Positions 25,101 through 34,367 of a stretch of 64,000 nucleotides of DNA are shown piece after piece (position 1 is the first letter of the stretch; every line of letters starts with the position of its first letter). A program made the position numbers and the translations under genes. The stretch is from Chaetorhynchus papuensis. Lineage: Eukaryota > Chordata > Aves > Passeriformes > Rhipiduridae. The notes under the pieces are model-generated. The model was given only the letters and a program-made list of their open reading frames with translations. It ran no database searches and had not been told where the DNA came from. Location: the NCBI GenBank assembly GCA_013396525.1, contig VWYX01000911.1:124001-188000 (forward strand), written 5' to 3'.

Positions 25101-28100
25101 AAGAGAATGGTTTCTGTTCAATGACAGCCGAGTGACATTTACCTCATTTCAGTCAGTTCAGAAAATCACCAGTAGATTTCCAAAGGACACTGCTTATGTT
25201 CTGTTTTACAAAAAGCAAAACAGCACCTGTGGCTTCAACACCAATGCAGCAAATGGCCTCTGGGTAAATGGAGACCCTCCTCTACAAAAAGACCTCATGG
25301 ATGCAATTACAAAAGATAACAAACTGTACTTGCAGGTAAGATGGAAATTTTGTGGAAAGAGTGAGTGTCTTCTTAAGCCTCACAAGAGGCAGTCCAAAGG
25401 AAAGAACAAGGTAGCTTTTAAGTATTCTGGTATATTAACCTTATAAATCATTAGTCTGGCTTCAATCTTGGTGTTGCTGGACAGGTTTCATAGTAGGATT
25501 GTCACTGTTAGATGGGAAATGTCAAGGAAAATGGCATAAATGCATTTCAGTTCAAACTTTGAGTGGAGATGCTTGTATAGGTCGTTTAACCACTTGTAAT
25601 TCCAGACAGGAGAGGCTTCAAACAGTTCAAACTTTCATTGCCTTTACTAAATTACAAGAGTGGCTTAAGTATACTTAAAAACTTCTAAGTGGTGTTCTTA
25701 CTAGTGCATTTTCATTTGTAGTGAAGCTTTATTTGCAAAACTGTGTTTACCCAAGTGCTGGAACAACTGAGATGATGAGAAGATGTGGGTGACTAGATTC
25801 CATTTTCCCTTTGCTGCATATGTCGTATCCTCTGTGGGACCAGCACTGCCAGCAGCACACTCCCTGTGGTCTGAGAACTTCACCTGGCTGGGGCAGCCTT
25901 TTTGTTTGCTATTAGAAAAAAAACAGTGTTCTCCACACTTCGATATGTTTTTCTTTGAGCATTGCTGCTATTTTTGGATGTTCTAGGAGTACAAGTGTGT
26001 TTTACTGTGTGCTCTTTGATGGGTTAAGCTGTTCCTGTAAGGGTTATAGGCCAACTCAAATTAGAAGAACTAGGTAAATTTAACTTAGAAAAAGTGAGCT
26101 AAATCTCGTTGTGGAAAATCTGCTGCAGGTATTTTACAAACATGAACAGAAGAACTGAGAGCTTAAATTGCATCTCTGTTGCTATTTTCAAGCTGTGTGA
26201 TTAAAGCACTTGTGTCCTGTCTTTGCGTAAGTGCCACATCTCATCTTGAGTTTCTCTTGGCTTCTGTAGCAGCGATCTCTGATCACAGAATAGCTTGGGT
26301 TGGAAGGGGCCTTCAGGGGCCATCTAGTCCAACCCCCTGCAATGCGCAGGGACATCTTCAACTAGACCAGGTTACTTAAAGTCCCATCCTGCCTGGCCTT
26401 GAATGTTTCCAGGGATGGGGCATTTACCACCTCTCTGGGCAGCCAGTTCCAGTGCTTCACCACCCTTTGTAAAGAATTCATTTCTTATAGCTAGTCTTTT
26501 AGTTTAAAACCATTACTCCTTGTCCTATTTGGTGGGTTTTTTTCCCTTTTTAATTGTAATCTCCTCAAAATGAAAAATATTTTCCAAGCATATCATTTTT
26601 GTTTGCTTTTTAGGGTTTTTTTTGTTTGTTTGTTTGTTCTTAGATCTTTACCTACCTTTCACTTTTGGATTCTTCAGTACTGCCTTTCTTTGTAGTGTTT
26701 TATTAATCTCAGAGCTGCTGAGCTCCTGACCTTTTTCTCAATTTAATTGAGGTTCATTGCAAGTGCTCAGTTACTGTTTTTCTCAAATTAATGCTAATAC
26801 TGTGATTCACTGAATCAGATTATTCTAATTTTAAGATGCCATATTTCACTGTTGGTTCAGAGTTCTAAACTAGTGTTTTCCAGCTAAGTCGAGAATATAT
26901 TTTTCTGTCCTGAGAAAGCCTTCACTTTTTTTAGAAGATATGTTCAAAAAAACTTCTGTATCTTACTGCTTTTGTTTTGCTATTGCATATCAGTTTACCA
27001 CATGGTAAACGAAGATGTTTTCACTTTAAATAACTAAACCTGCCATATGGGTAGCTCCCACTCTATTTAAAACAAATTTAAAAACCCTTTCTGGGAGCAA
27101 GTGGAAAGCAAGGGAGGATGCTCTGCATTATTCTCAGTCCAGAGAACTGTATTGACTGCGTTGTATCAAGTTTTACTTAGCTGATGTTTACTTACCTGTA
27201 TTTTTTGGGATAAATATAATCAATATGAAAATATTCAACATTTTTAGAAATAAGGCTATTGCTTGTAAAAACGCCACTGCTGTAAGCTAAACAGTTTCGT
27301 AGTGTAGTTTTTCAGATAAACGGGTTATTTATGCAAGGTCTGCTATTTTAATCAAAAATTGTGGTTGATTTCTGGTGAGTTTTTCATATTTCCTTGTTAT
27401 TCCTAGTAAAATTACTTAGTTTTTGGTGTGTCATACAGTTAGCCAGACAGCTATGAATCCACATATTGCTGGATATTATGATGGATATCCTGCACAGGAT
27501 AATACTGTCGTCAGGAATGCGGCCAGTGCATCTGTGTAGACAGTGTCCTCCAAATATCTTATATAATTTTGAAAATGAGTATGCATTTCAGTCCATAGTA
27601 CTGTACAATAGTTTCAAACTTAAACTGTGTTTTTGAAGAGTGCAAAGTAATTTAAACTCACAAGGACTAATTTTAGCACATGTGAAAGTATGTGGACAAG
27701 ACTTCAGTTTAGTGCTTTCATGGTAGTATAATACAGTCAGGAAGAATTGAAGGTGACCCCTGTAGTTCCTAAAACCCTGTTCTAAAGTTTGCTCCCATTG
27801 CCTTTAGGGAGGTGTGTAGTGAGGAAGTGTCATGTGTAGGAGGCTATTGGTATGAGCCTTAGCACTGGAATACTTCATTTGTTGCCAGGTCCACTGTCTT
27901 TTTCCTGTTAGTCTTACAGAGCCCAACACCTTCTCTGCCTCCATTTTTGAAGCTCTTGGCCGATTTGAGAAAGGTATACTAAAGATACAAAATTACTGCA
28001 GGGTTTATTGAACTAGTTGGCCAGAGACAAAATAGTGCATGATGTGTCTAATGAGGGAAAAGCCTGTGCTCATCCCCTTCTTAGATGTCTTAAGAAGCCT

Positions 28101-28933
28101 CAGGAGCATTCAGCTGAAAAAGCAGCTGGCAGGAGGCAGAGCTTTCATGTTCCTTCCACTTGTGCAGGTACATTTTCCAGTGGTTGACTCTGATTTTTAT
28201 GAAGTGCTTGAGAGTTGCAGAGACTTACTAATGTTGTAACAGTTAGCATAGCAGTAATGCTTGCAAGCTGAAAAGCTGTAGTGAATAGAAACTAGATAGC
28301 TTGTCCATCTTTTGGCCTTTTATCTGAGTACATTGTTACTCTATGCAGTCTATTGAGTGGAACGAAAAAGTGTCTTTAAAGTAATTAACATTAATTTAAA
28401 GGTTTTACCTTTCGATTTTGCAACCAAGAACAAGAGCATTTGAAAATTGCCAGGATGAAAATTCATATGAAACATATATCAAAACCTGTTTTGTTAGCTT
28501 CTGATCAGCAGACTCATGTTCTAGTGACATCCATGTTGCTATAAAACACAATTTTAGCATGAACTCAGATGGATTTAATTTTGTTTCACTTATGTTTACT
28601 GACAATCAGCGAAATTGTACATCTTAGATTGGCTGTGGATGTTCAACTTGAAAGTGCAGTAAAGCTGTTCACTAGAAATTAGTGATGCTGCTTTAAAAGC
28701 TCTTTCAAGGCCATGAGGCCTTGTGCGTTGGGGTGGGGTTTTTTTTAATTGTCTTTATTCTTTCATTTCAGGAGCAAGAGCTTAGTGCTCGAACACAAGC
28801 ACTTCAAGCTGCCTCAGCCTCTTGCTCTTTCCGACCCAATGGATTTGATGACAACGATCCCCCGGGAAGTTGTGGGCCCACAGGTGGAGGAGGAGGGGGT
28901 GGGTTCAGTACCGTTGGTAGATTGGTCTTTTGA
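10796..28933 (+). CDS. USP38: USP38, ubiquitin-specific peptidase 38 (ten coding exons, intact)
   Basis: Deubiquitinase that cleaves ubiquitin from protein substrates. Studies of the mammalian protein link it to TBK1 and type I interferon control and to stabilising LSD1, histone deacetylases and JunB. CDS join: 10796-11480, 12789-12924, 17330-17459, 17717-17818, 20600-20758, 21117-21310, 21848-21941, 22786-22892, 23988-25335, 28772-28933. Total 3117 bases, 1038 residues. Intron phases are 1,2,0,0,0,2,0,2,0, and all introns are GT-AG. Residues 1 to about 440 form the helical N-terminal region typical of USP38/USP35. The USP domain spans about 444-946, with nucleophile Cys455 in NLGNTCYMNS, a QQDCSEYL box at 523-530, CxxC pairs at 601/604 and 737/740, His856 in SGHYYSYAR and Asp915 in LFNDSRV. 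The tail is glycine-rich and ends GRLVF. The start is chosen because MDKILEGLVSSSHPLPLKR matches the known USP38 N-terminus and has a strong Kozak context. USP35 is the only close alternative, and the fit to USP38 is far better. Confidence 0.97.
11481..12788 (+). other. USP38: USP38 intron 1 (1308 bases)
   Basis: GT-AG, phase 1. The first part is still GC-rich; most of the remainder is AT-rich. It carries a CR1 3' fragment at about 11826-12120. No other feature is recognised. Confidence 0.9.
11826..12120 (+). mobile_element. CR1 LINE 3' end in USP38 intron 1
   Basis: About 295 bases match the CR1 3' terminal region in + orientation. Recognisable blocks are AACATGAGGAAGAACTT, GCAGAGCACTGGAACGGGGT, CCCAGAGAGGTCGTGGAGTC, the TGATCTTCAGAGGTCCCTTC block and the terminal ATTCTGTGATTC. 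A 106-codon open frame across it is a remnant of the ORF2 C-terminus with substitutions, not a gene. It is a typical 5'-truncated insertion in the sense direction of the host gene. Confidence 0.92.
12789..12924 (+). CDS. USP38: USP38 coding exon 2
   Basis: Completes codon 229 (Asp, split by intron 1) and encodes through residue 273 plus two bases of codon 274 (phase 2). The segments SFEPSVALASLVQHIPLQM and LIRSLTTDPNVKDASMTQAL are near-identical to mammalian USP38. Acceptor TTTCAG, donor GTAATG. Confidence 0.95.
12925..17329 (+). other. USP38: USP38 intron 2 (4405 bases)
   Basis: The longest intron, GT-AG, phase 2. AT-rich with an ATTT microsatellite at 13107-13138 and long poly-T tracts near 16235-16255 and 16296-16306. 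No embedded gene or recognisable transposon is seen in the rest. Confidence 0.9.
13107..13160. repeat. (TTTA)n microsatellite followed by TA-rich tail
   Basis: Eight uninterrupted TTTA units at 13107-13138 run into an alternating TA/TTTA tract to about 13160. It lies inside USP38 intron 2 and is expected to be length-polymorphic. Confidence 0.95.
17330..17459 (+). CDS. USP38: USP38 coding exon 3
   Basis: Completes codon 274 (Arg) and encodes to residue 317, ending in phase 0. It reads MIDWLSWPLAQHVETWVIAL then LKGLAAVQKFTILIDVTLLK, almost unchanged from mammals. Donor GTATGT at 17460. The open frame that continues into the intron to 17648 is intronic. Confidence 0.96.
17460..17716 (+). other. 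USP38: USP38 intron 3 (257 bases)
   Basis: Short GT-AG phase 0 intron with a poly-T tract before the acceptor TTTTTTTAG. The intron is open in frame with exon 3, but the homology jumps cleanly from IEL to VFNRLWF across it. Confidence 0.93.
17717..17818 (+). CDS. USP38: USP38 coding exon 4
   Basis: Encodes residues 318-351 with phase 0 on both sides: VFNRLWFPLVRPGALAVLSH followed by MLLSFQHSPEAFHL. It is too short to stand out on its own but fits the family sequence exactly. Donor GTGAGT. Confidence 0.95.
17819..20599 (+). other. USP38: USP38 intron 4 (2781 bases)
   Basis: GT-AG, phase 0, AT-rich. It contains a perfect 33-base tandem duplication at 17876-17941. Otherwise no recognised repeat or gene. 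Confidence 0.9.
17876..17941. repeat. Perfect tandem duplication, 33 bases x 2
   Basis: Unit 17876-17908 is repeated without a single difference at 17909-17941. The unit starts CTGAAATGAG and ends AATTGATG. Perfect identity suggests a recent event or an assembly artefact. Confidence 0.95.
20600..20758 (+). CDS. USP38: USP38 coding exon 5
   Basis: Encodes residues 352-404, phase 0 on both sides. It reads IVPHVVSLVHSFKRDGLPSS then TAFLMQLTELIHCMMYHYSG and FPELYEPILEAIK. This is the end of the helical N-terminal region before the protease domain. Acceptor TGTTCAG, donor GTACAT. Confidence 0.96.
20759..21116 (+). other. USP38: USP38 intron 5 (358 bases)
   Basis: GT-AG, phase 0. A purine-rich G-rich patch lies at about 20925-20970. 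Nothing else is recognised. Confidence 0.9.
21117..21310 (+). CDS. USP38: USP38 coding exon 6, catalytic Cys box
   Basis: Encodes residues 405-468 and two bases of codon 469. It holds the USP Cys box GLINLGNTCYMNSVIQALF with the predicted nucleophile Cys455, preceded by SRLSGKSETGKT. Human USP38 uses the equivalent Cys454. Acceptor CTTGTAG, donor GTAAGT. Confidence 0.97.
21311..21847 (+). other. USP38: USP38 intron 6 (537 bases)
   Basis: GT-AG, phase 2, AT-rich. No embedded feature seen. Confidence 0.9.
21848..21941 (+). CDS. USP38: USP38 coding exon 7
   Basis: Completes Asp469 and encodes to residue 500 (phase 0 end): FRRHVLSLNLNGCNSLMRKL then QHLFAFLAHTQ. This is part of the USP domain following the Cys box. 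Acceptor TTTCAG, donor GTATGT. Confidence 0.95.
21942..22785 (+). other. USP38: USP38 intron 7 (844 bases)
   Basis: GT-AG, phase 0, AT-rich. No embedded feature seen. Confidence 0.9.
22786..22892 (+). CDS. USP38: USP38 coding exon 8, QQDCSEYL box
   Basis: Encodes residues 501-535 plus two bases of codon 536: REAYAPRIFFEASRPPWFTP then RSQQDCSEYLRFLLD. The QQD-SEYL box at 523-530 is a conserved USP-domain block. Acceptor GAACAG, donor GTATGG. Confidence 0.96.
22893..23987 (+). other. USP38: USP38 intron 8 (1095 bases)
   Basis: GT-AG, phase 2, AT-rich. No embedded feature recognised. Confidence 0.9.
23988..25335 (+). CDS. USP38: USP38 coding exon 9, main part of the protease domain
   Basis: The largest exon, 1348 bases, residues 536-985. 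It carries EKMFGGKLKTSICCLNC (Cys601/Cys604), a poorly conserved Ser/Glu-rich stretch at about 625-710, SVTDLLNYFLAPEIL, YYCEKC (Cys737/Cys740), the SGHYYSYAR box with His856, and EWFLFNDSRVTF with Asp915. The domain closes with DTAYVLFYKK at about 937-946. The four cysteines fit the zinc-binding insertion of USP domains. The exon ends TTGCAG followed by donor GTAAGA. The frame continues 36 codons into the intron before a stop at 25446. Confidence 0.97.
25336..28771 (+). other. USP38: USP38 intron 9 (3436 bases)
   Basis: GT-AG, phase 0. It contains a minus-strand CR1 3' end at 26281-26530 and a short TTTG repeat at about 26616-26640. The remainder is AT-rich with no recognised gene. Confidence 0.9.
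26281..26530 (-). mobile_element. CR1 LINE 3' end in USP38 intron 9, antisense
   Basis: About 250 bases read as the reverse complement of the CR1 3' end. The order is ATCACAGAATAGCTTGGGTT, GGAAGGGGCCTTCAGGGGCC, CATCTAGTCCAACCCCCTGC, the GGCATTTACCACCTCTCTGG block and the AAACCATTACTCCTTGTCCT block. The order and spacing are as in many avian copies. It lies opposite to the direction of USP38 transcription. Confidence 0.93.
28772..28933 (+). CDS. USP38: USP38 coding exon 10 with stop codon
   Basis: Encodes residues 986-1038 and the TGA at 28931-28933. It reads EQELSARTQALQAASASCSF, RPNGFDDNDPPGSCGPT, seven consecutive glycines (28883-28903), FSTVGRLVF. The tail is nearly identical to the mammalian protein, unusual for a low-complexity C-terminus. 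Acceptor TTTCAG. Confidence 0.97.
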   Translation, partial: EQELSARTQALQAASASCSFRPNGFDDNDPPGSCGPTGGGGGGGFSTVGRLVF

Positions 28934-28990
28934 CTATGAAGACAACCTGGAATACACTGGTTCCAAAGCAGGCCAGTACTGCTGAGGACA

Positions 28991-28996
28991 AATAAA
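28991..28996 (+). terminator. USP38: Polyadenylation signal AATAAA, proximal
   Basis: Canonical hexamer 58 bases after the USP38 stop codon. Confidence 0.45.
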
Positions 28997-29089
28997 ATAC
29001 TGAACTCTGACAGATATTGTACCAAGCTTTGAGACTTGATCCTTGTCCAAAAGCAAATATTGGTGTTTCTTTGGTTATGTTTTATTTGA

Positions 29090-29095
29090 AATAAA
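29090..29095 (+). terminator. USP38: Polyadenylation signal AATAAA, second
   Basis: Canonical hexamer about 157 bases after the stop codon, preceded by a T-rich stretch and followed within 20 bases by an A run. It is a plausible 3' end site, not proven. Confidence 0.5.
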
Positions 29096-29110
29096 TAAGT
29101 GCATAATGGA

Positions 29111-32100
29111 AAAAAACCTACCTCTTAAAAGTTCAGTTGCTTTCCTAGTAAGATGTGCTTGCCCAAAAGACAGAAAAGTAAGATTTTTTTAAGTAGATGC
29201 TAATGACATTGCATTAAACTGAACAAATGCACTTATATCAGTTTCTCTTGTCCTCATCCACTGAATGAAGAAAGTTCATTTTTTACTCTGGTGGTATTGC
29301 TTTATGTGGAAACCCGTTTTCACATGGGCTAAACTACATCTGTAGTCTCTCACCCACTGCTTGTTTTCAAGTCCAGTGCTTTGTGGATTTTCAGAGATGA
29401 TGCAATTTGTAATGAAGGCAATAACTTAAATGTGACATGATACAGTACTTTCGAGGTTAAAAATTATTCCGTCTATTTCCAGTGTAAATGAAAAGAAAAA
29501 ATTTATAAATATTTGCTAACTTGTTATCCAAAAAAATGCATGTTGTGTAGGAGCAATGTTTTTAAATAGAAATTAACTTTGTAGCATTTCTAATTGTTTT
29601 GAGGATTTTTAAATTATTTCAGGGAATATATCTGCTGAGTATTGGAAAGGAAGAGATTCTGTATGTGCCTTGCAGTACTGTAACTTAAACTCTCTGAGGC
29701 TGCAGAAAATGAGAAAAATGTCTTAGTAGTCAATTATTTTTTGTCAGCATTAGAAATCAAGACATTTATAGAAAGCTTTTAGGTTTCCAGAAGTAAAAAT
29801 CTGTTAGTTTGAAATTCAATAAGTACTGCCATTTATTTTTTGATTAAAAAATATGCATACCTAGTTATAGATAACTTTCTTGGCCTATACTGCTGAGAAA
29901 AAAATGGTCCTAAAAATGGAGCTGTTTGTGAAGTCACAGCAAAGCTGCCTGTATTGATCTTTGCTGCGGATCTTTGCTTATAGGAATCTTTTGAAGTTTT
30001 GCCTTTGGGTTTTGCTGGTAGTAAGAACTTTCCGGTGAGTTCAGGGTTTCTTTGTTTTTTGGGGTTTTTTTGTCTGCAGAAGCCCAAAATGATTCTGCCT
30101 AAGGGGCAGTGTTTGCTTGCTCGTTAGGCCAGCAGAGGTTGAGGATCCATTCCTTTGAGTTTTGGCAGAAATAGCAACTTTGGTTTTGATGTGCAATGAG
30201 GATAACAGAAGCAAAGGACTTAAACTATTGAACCCAGTGATTAATTCTTGAGTAATCTTAGAGTGAAGTGTAAATTTATTTAAAGTATTTTTACAAAATT
30301 CTGCACTGTTTTTGCTGTGTTTTTATATTCTATTAGGTAGCAAAGTGTGTCCTTAAAAAGCATGCAGACCTGGCAGGTTTTAGCATTACTGTATAAAAAT
30401 AAGCAAATTTCTTAGAAAATGCTTTTAAAAAGCATATGGTAAGTTGAGAGAATGACGTCTTATTCATATGATTCTAAATATATGGAGTTTAGTCTGAAAG
30501 GTAACTTAGCTTGCAAGCTATTTTTGTATTATCACTAAAACTTATGCTATTTACTCTACTATAGTTTCAGATGTTATACTCAAGAAAGCTAGAGCAGCTC
30601 ACTTTGATGATTTGTTTTTTGGGGATTTTTTGTTTAGTTGGTCAGTTGGTTGTTTTTTTTAATACTTTCCAAGCTTTCTTGTGACAGTTTGTGATACCTT
30701 GGCTTTGGCCTGCTCTTTTCATTGCTGTCTCAGCTGTAGGTCTCTGAACCAGGGGTTCAGCCACAGAAACGTGGAATGTTTTAAGACCAGCATGAGGAAC
30801 GTTTTCATTTCATTGTACTTGGATGAGGTTATTTTAGAAAGCTCACTTTGCTTTGAAATTCTGTAACTTTCAGTCTAAGAGGGTTTTTTATTTCCTTTTA
30901 GGTTTCTCTGCCAGTTTGCTCTGGTTTGAAAATGTTTTATAAGACAGGTTAATTTGGCTTTTCTCTCCCAGATTGAGGACACACTAAAAAGCTGTCTACT
31001 CTTCGCATTACCATGGGAGTATTTTGTCTCTCTGTATCAATTTACTGTTCATTTTAAGTTACTAGTAAGTAGTAGCAGGGGCAAGTGGTCTTACTCTATA
31101 TGAAATCATAATTTTGTAAAGGTCAGTTTTGTTTTTATGTTCTCACAGTGAAAATACAAATTATGCAGCCTACCTAAAAATAACATTCAGTATGTCTTTT
31201 GTATACCTGTTGTACTATATTTATTTCATGAGCTCTTAGAAGGCTTTCTACACCCTTGTTTGCCTGTTCTAAATTAGGTGTTAAATATGAAAAATTTACA
31301 TGAGAATAATGCCAGTCAGGTTGGATCTGCTTAGGTGCAAAATGATGGATGTTGGAAACTGAAAATAACTTCTTTCTTTCACCTTGTTGACTTCTGTCAA
31401 TGCAGTTGCTTGGGGTTTTACAAGTAGATTTTAAAATTCAGGGTATCTTTTTGCAAGTGTGCTTGCTGACTTGACAGTTGTCCTTGGCTGGTGTGTCATA
31501 GATACCCAACTTGGAAGGCTTCAACAGATGGAGAATTACTTCATGCTCTGAAATGTGCACCTTTTTTATTGTTTACAGTAATGGTGTTGCATGCCTCTAT
31601 CTTCTGGACATGAGAGAAAAATATGCATATGGTACTTTGATTTCTGTTGCTTGTGAATGAATGCTGGATGGTTTATTTATTTACCTCTTTGGCTCCATTC
31701 TTAATTTGTTTTCCAAGTTGAATCACTATAGAAAGATACAACATACATAAGACACTTTCAGAAGCTTAGGGTTTTTTGTTGTTTCCTTTCATGAGAGAGA
31801 CACAGTTATGCCAAACTCCAGGGTGGTATGTCTTTTAAAATCGTATTTGCTTCTACCAAGGCAGACTGTGCTTTGGTCTTTGTTTTAATGGTCACTGGAG
31901 TTGTACTAACTTTCTTCTATGCAGTTAATTTTGTACAATTTATTCATGTGGAGCATCACAGTGGATTACTGTGAACGTCTCCCATGTAACGAGTGATTAT
32001 AATGTCTATGAGCCCATTTATCCAGAATGAGGAGAGAAGAGGCTTCTTTCGATAACTAAACAAATCACATTTTCTGGCTAGCTTTTTTTCCAGTTTTTTT

Positions 32101-33808
32101 TCTTTGTTCCCTTCTCTGGAAAGCTAAATATTTTATCTTCTGTATGCCCTGGAAGTTCAATTTCGTGGGTAAGCCTAAATTTATTTTTTTTTATTCTGTA
32201 GCAGTAAGTTTGTTCATGGAGTCAGAACACTTTTTTTGTACAAGGGACAGGCAAAGGGCAGAAGCTCTGGGAGCTGAGAGTGTTGGAACAAAAGCAAGTG
32301 GGTATAAGCTTTCTGTAAATAAAATTTAGATTAGAAACAAAGTTCCTAATTCTGGAACAGCCTTCTGGGCAGAGCCTTGCTTTGAAGGAAGAGCCAAGTA
32401 TGTCTATGAAAGAAATTAAATGCAAAGTGGTGTCTGAATAGTAGGCAACTAGACTTGATAAACCAGAGGTCCCTTCTAGTCCCTTCCTAGGGTTTTGCTC
32501 TTTTGAGTTTCCTGTCTTGCCACATTGCCAGTTTTGTTTTTAGGCTCAAACATTCAAGGGTAAATAAAGGGAATACTAAACTGTGACGTAACAACAAAAG
32601 TTAACTGCTCAGTTTTGGGTGGTGTTGGTCTCTGGTATAGAGGGATGAGGCATAAAAATTACCAAATCATGGCAAGTGGAAGCTAGGAGGAGTTGTGATC
32701 CAAAGAAATGTGCTTAGTTTCTCACACAAGGCTGATTTCCCTGGGTAACAACCTGCAATGAGATGTAGTGAGTTGTAGCGCTTGGTATCCTCAGTAGGCT
32801 GTAATCAAATGGAAATCATTGGACATTTTCAAAGGGTGAGCAAATGGTCTGTGATGTAAATGAGATCAGAACAGACAATCTTCAAGGCTCTCATGTTCCC
32901 TGCAGCCAGTCATCATAGGTCTACCTAAATCTGAATTCAGAGCTATGAGTAATACGTTCTTAAATCACAGAGGTGTGGGGTCAAATGTGACAGAGAACCA
33001 GAATTGTGTGGTGCTGTCTGGGTTGTGTCTGACACGGGCTCTGGCTGTGCTCGGTGTGCCAGCTGTGGGGTGTAGTGTGGCACTGCCTTACCACACAAGC
33101 TTCTGTGTTAAAGTGCACACGCACATCCCCCAATTCACTGGGAATCTGCTTCTGCTTGAATTATAGTATCCGGATCAAAGGCACAACAACCAAAACTACC
33201 CAGAGCGAAGCACAGATGAACGTTCTTAAATAAAATATTCTCCCTCCTTATTTAAAACAGAAAGTTCTCTTCTAAATCTGCAGGATTCTAGATAGGAATG
33301 TGGGTTCAGGATACACATTTCTTGTTCCCTTTTTTTTATTTCCAGTGCAGGTAATATTTTTAGGAATCAGGTGTAAAAGGGCTTTAATGGACATGTCAAA
33401 AGCAACAACGGTGGGTGGGTGTTTCCTCATAAAGGTGGTGTGGGAAGGAGGGACAGTGGGTGGTGAAGAAGAGCTGCTATTGAACTGAAATGAGATAAAT
33501 GCAGAAAGGACAGGATGGCTCTAATATGATTTAAAAGTTGCACATGTTTTAATTTCACTGCTGTAACTTCAGTGTAATTCCACCAAAGGATACTTTGTCA
33601 ACAACGCCTTGTGTTATCCGAGCCTGATCCTTCAAAAGTTTCCATTGTGTCATTATATCCATTTATATTTTGAAGGAAAAGCATCTCAGTAGGCATATTG
33701 AAAATATGCTGCTGAGCGGAGTATTTCAGGTTGGTATTAAAAAATGACTTCAGCAGCAGGATATGTGATTGTGCAAGCAGCTGTAGTATCATACAGCATC
33801 CTCGAGGC
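29111..33808. other. Downstream DNA, possible distal 3' UTR then intergenic; no gene seen
   Basis: AT-rich, with many T-rich tracts on the + strand. No open frame exceeds about 97 codons or shows a known domain. A faint CR1-tail-like string is noted separately at about 32449-32490. Distal USP38 3' UTR could occupy the first part. Confidence 0.5.
32449..32490 (+). mobile_element. Possible CR1 3'-tail remnant
   Basis: A 40-base stretch resembles the CR1 end block: CTAGACTTGAT, then CCAGAGGTCCCTTCTAGTCC. It is too short and diverged for certainty. Confidence 0.4.
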
Positions 33809-34093
33809 CAGTGGTCTCCAAACGTCTTCTGATTGCACACCCGTATCACTAAAAGCTCTTATGTGTGCACCCAGTATATGTATATTTATTAATTTATAAA
33901 TTATATGTGTACTACTATACTAATATATTATGTACATACACAGGAGTAGAAGTTGCAAAAGTATGAGAGAAGTGAAATAAAGACTATTTTTTAATTATTT
34001 AAAATTTTGTTTGTTAATTCTACAAAATATACTTTCTTCTTGCACCCAAATGGATTGTCTTGGCGTGCATGCAACTCACTTTGGAGACCACTT
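33809..34093. mobile_element. hAT-like non-autonomous DNA transposon (MITE), 285 bases
   Basis: Terminal inverted repeats are visible. The left end CAGTGGTCTCCAAA matches the reverse complement of the right end (TTTGGAGACCACTT) except at the outermost base. The 8 bases outside each end, CTCGAGGC and CTCTAGGG, agree at six positions, which fits an aged 8-base target-site duplication of hAT elements. The CAGTGGT terminus resembles the Charlie group of hAT elements. The interior is AT-rich, non-coding and lacks a transposase, so any mobility would have depended on another copy. The orientation cannot be decided. Confidence 0.8.
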
Positions 34094-34362
34094 CTCTAGG
34101 GTATAGTCTTGGAAAGAGTTTTAACTTGATGGGAACAGGTATAAAAACTGACCAGTTTATAATTAGAGTTTCTTTTACTCTGTGAATACAGACTGTTGTC
34201 TTTAACTTTATGCTGCATGACTCTGTTTTGGATCTCTGTTTATTCAGAGTTCTTATAAAATTTGGTCCAAGGGCTGTGAGCTGTTTTGCTGTTTGTTTTC
34301 CTGCAGTGTGCATTAAATGACAAAATAAGAGGTGTCAGCCTTAAGTGGTTTGCAGAAATGCG

Positions 34363-34367
34363 NNNNN
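34363..34367. other. Assembly gap (5 N) next to a G run
   Basis: Five undetermined bases are followed by eight G. This is probably a homopolymer or G-rich stretch the sequencing could not resolve, so the true length is unknown. Confidence 0.95.

Larger units (their letters stand above)
28934..29110 (+). other. USP38: USP38 3' UTR, proximal part
   Basis: Sequence after the stop codon with two canonical AATAAA signals, at 28991-28996 and 29090-29095. Use of either would give a very short 3' UTR. A longer UTR reaching further downstream is possible and cannot be excluded without transcript data. Confidence 0.55.
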
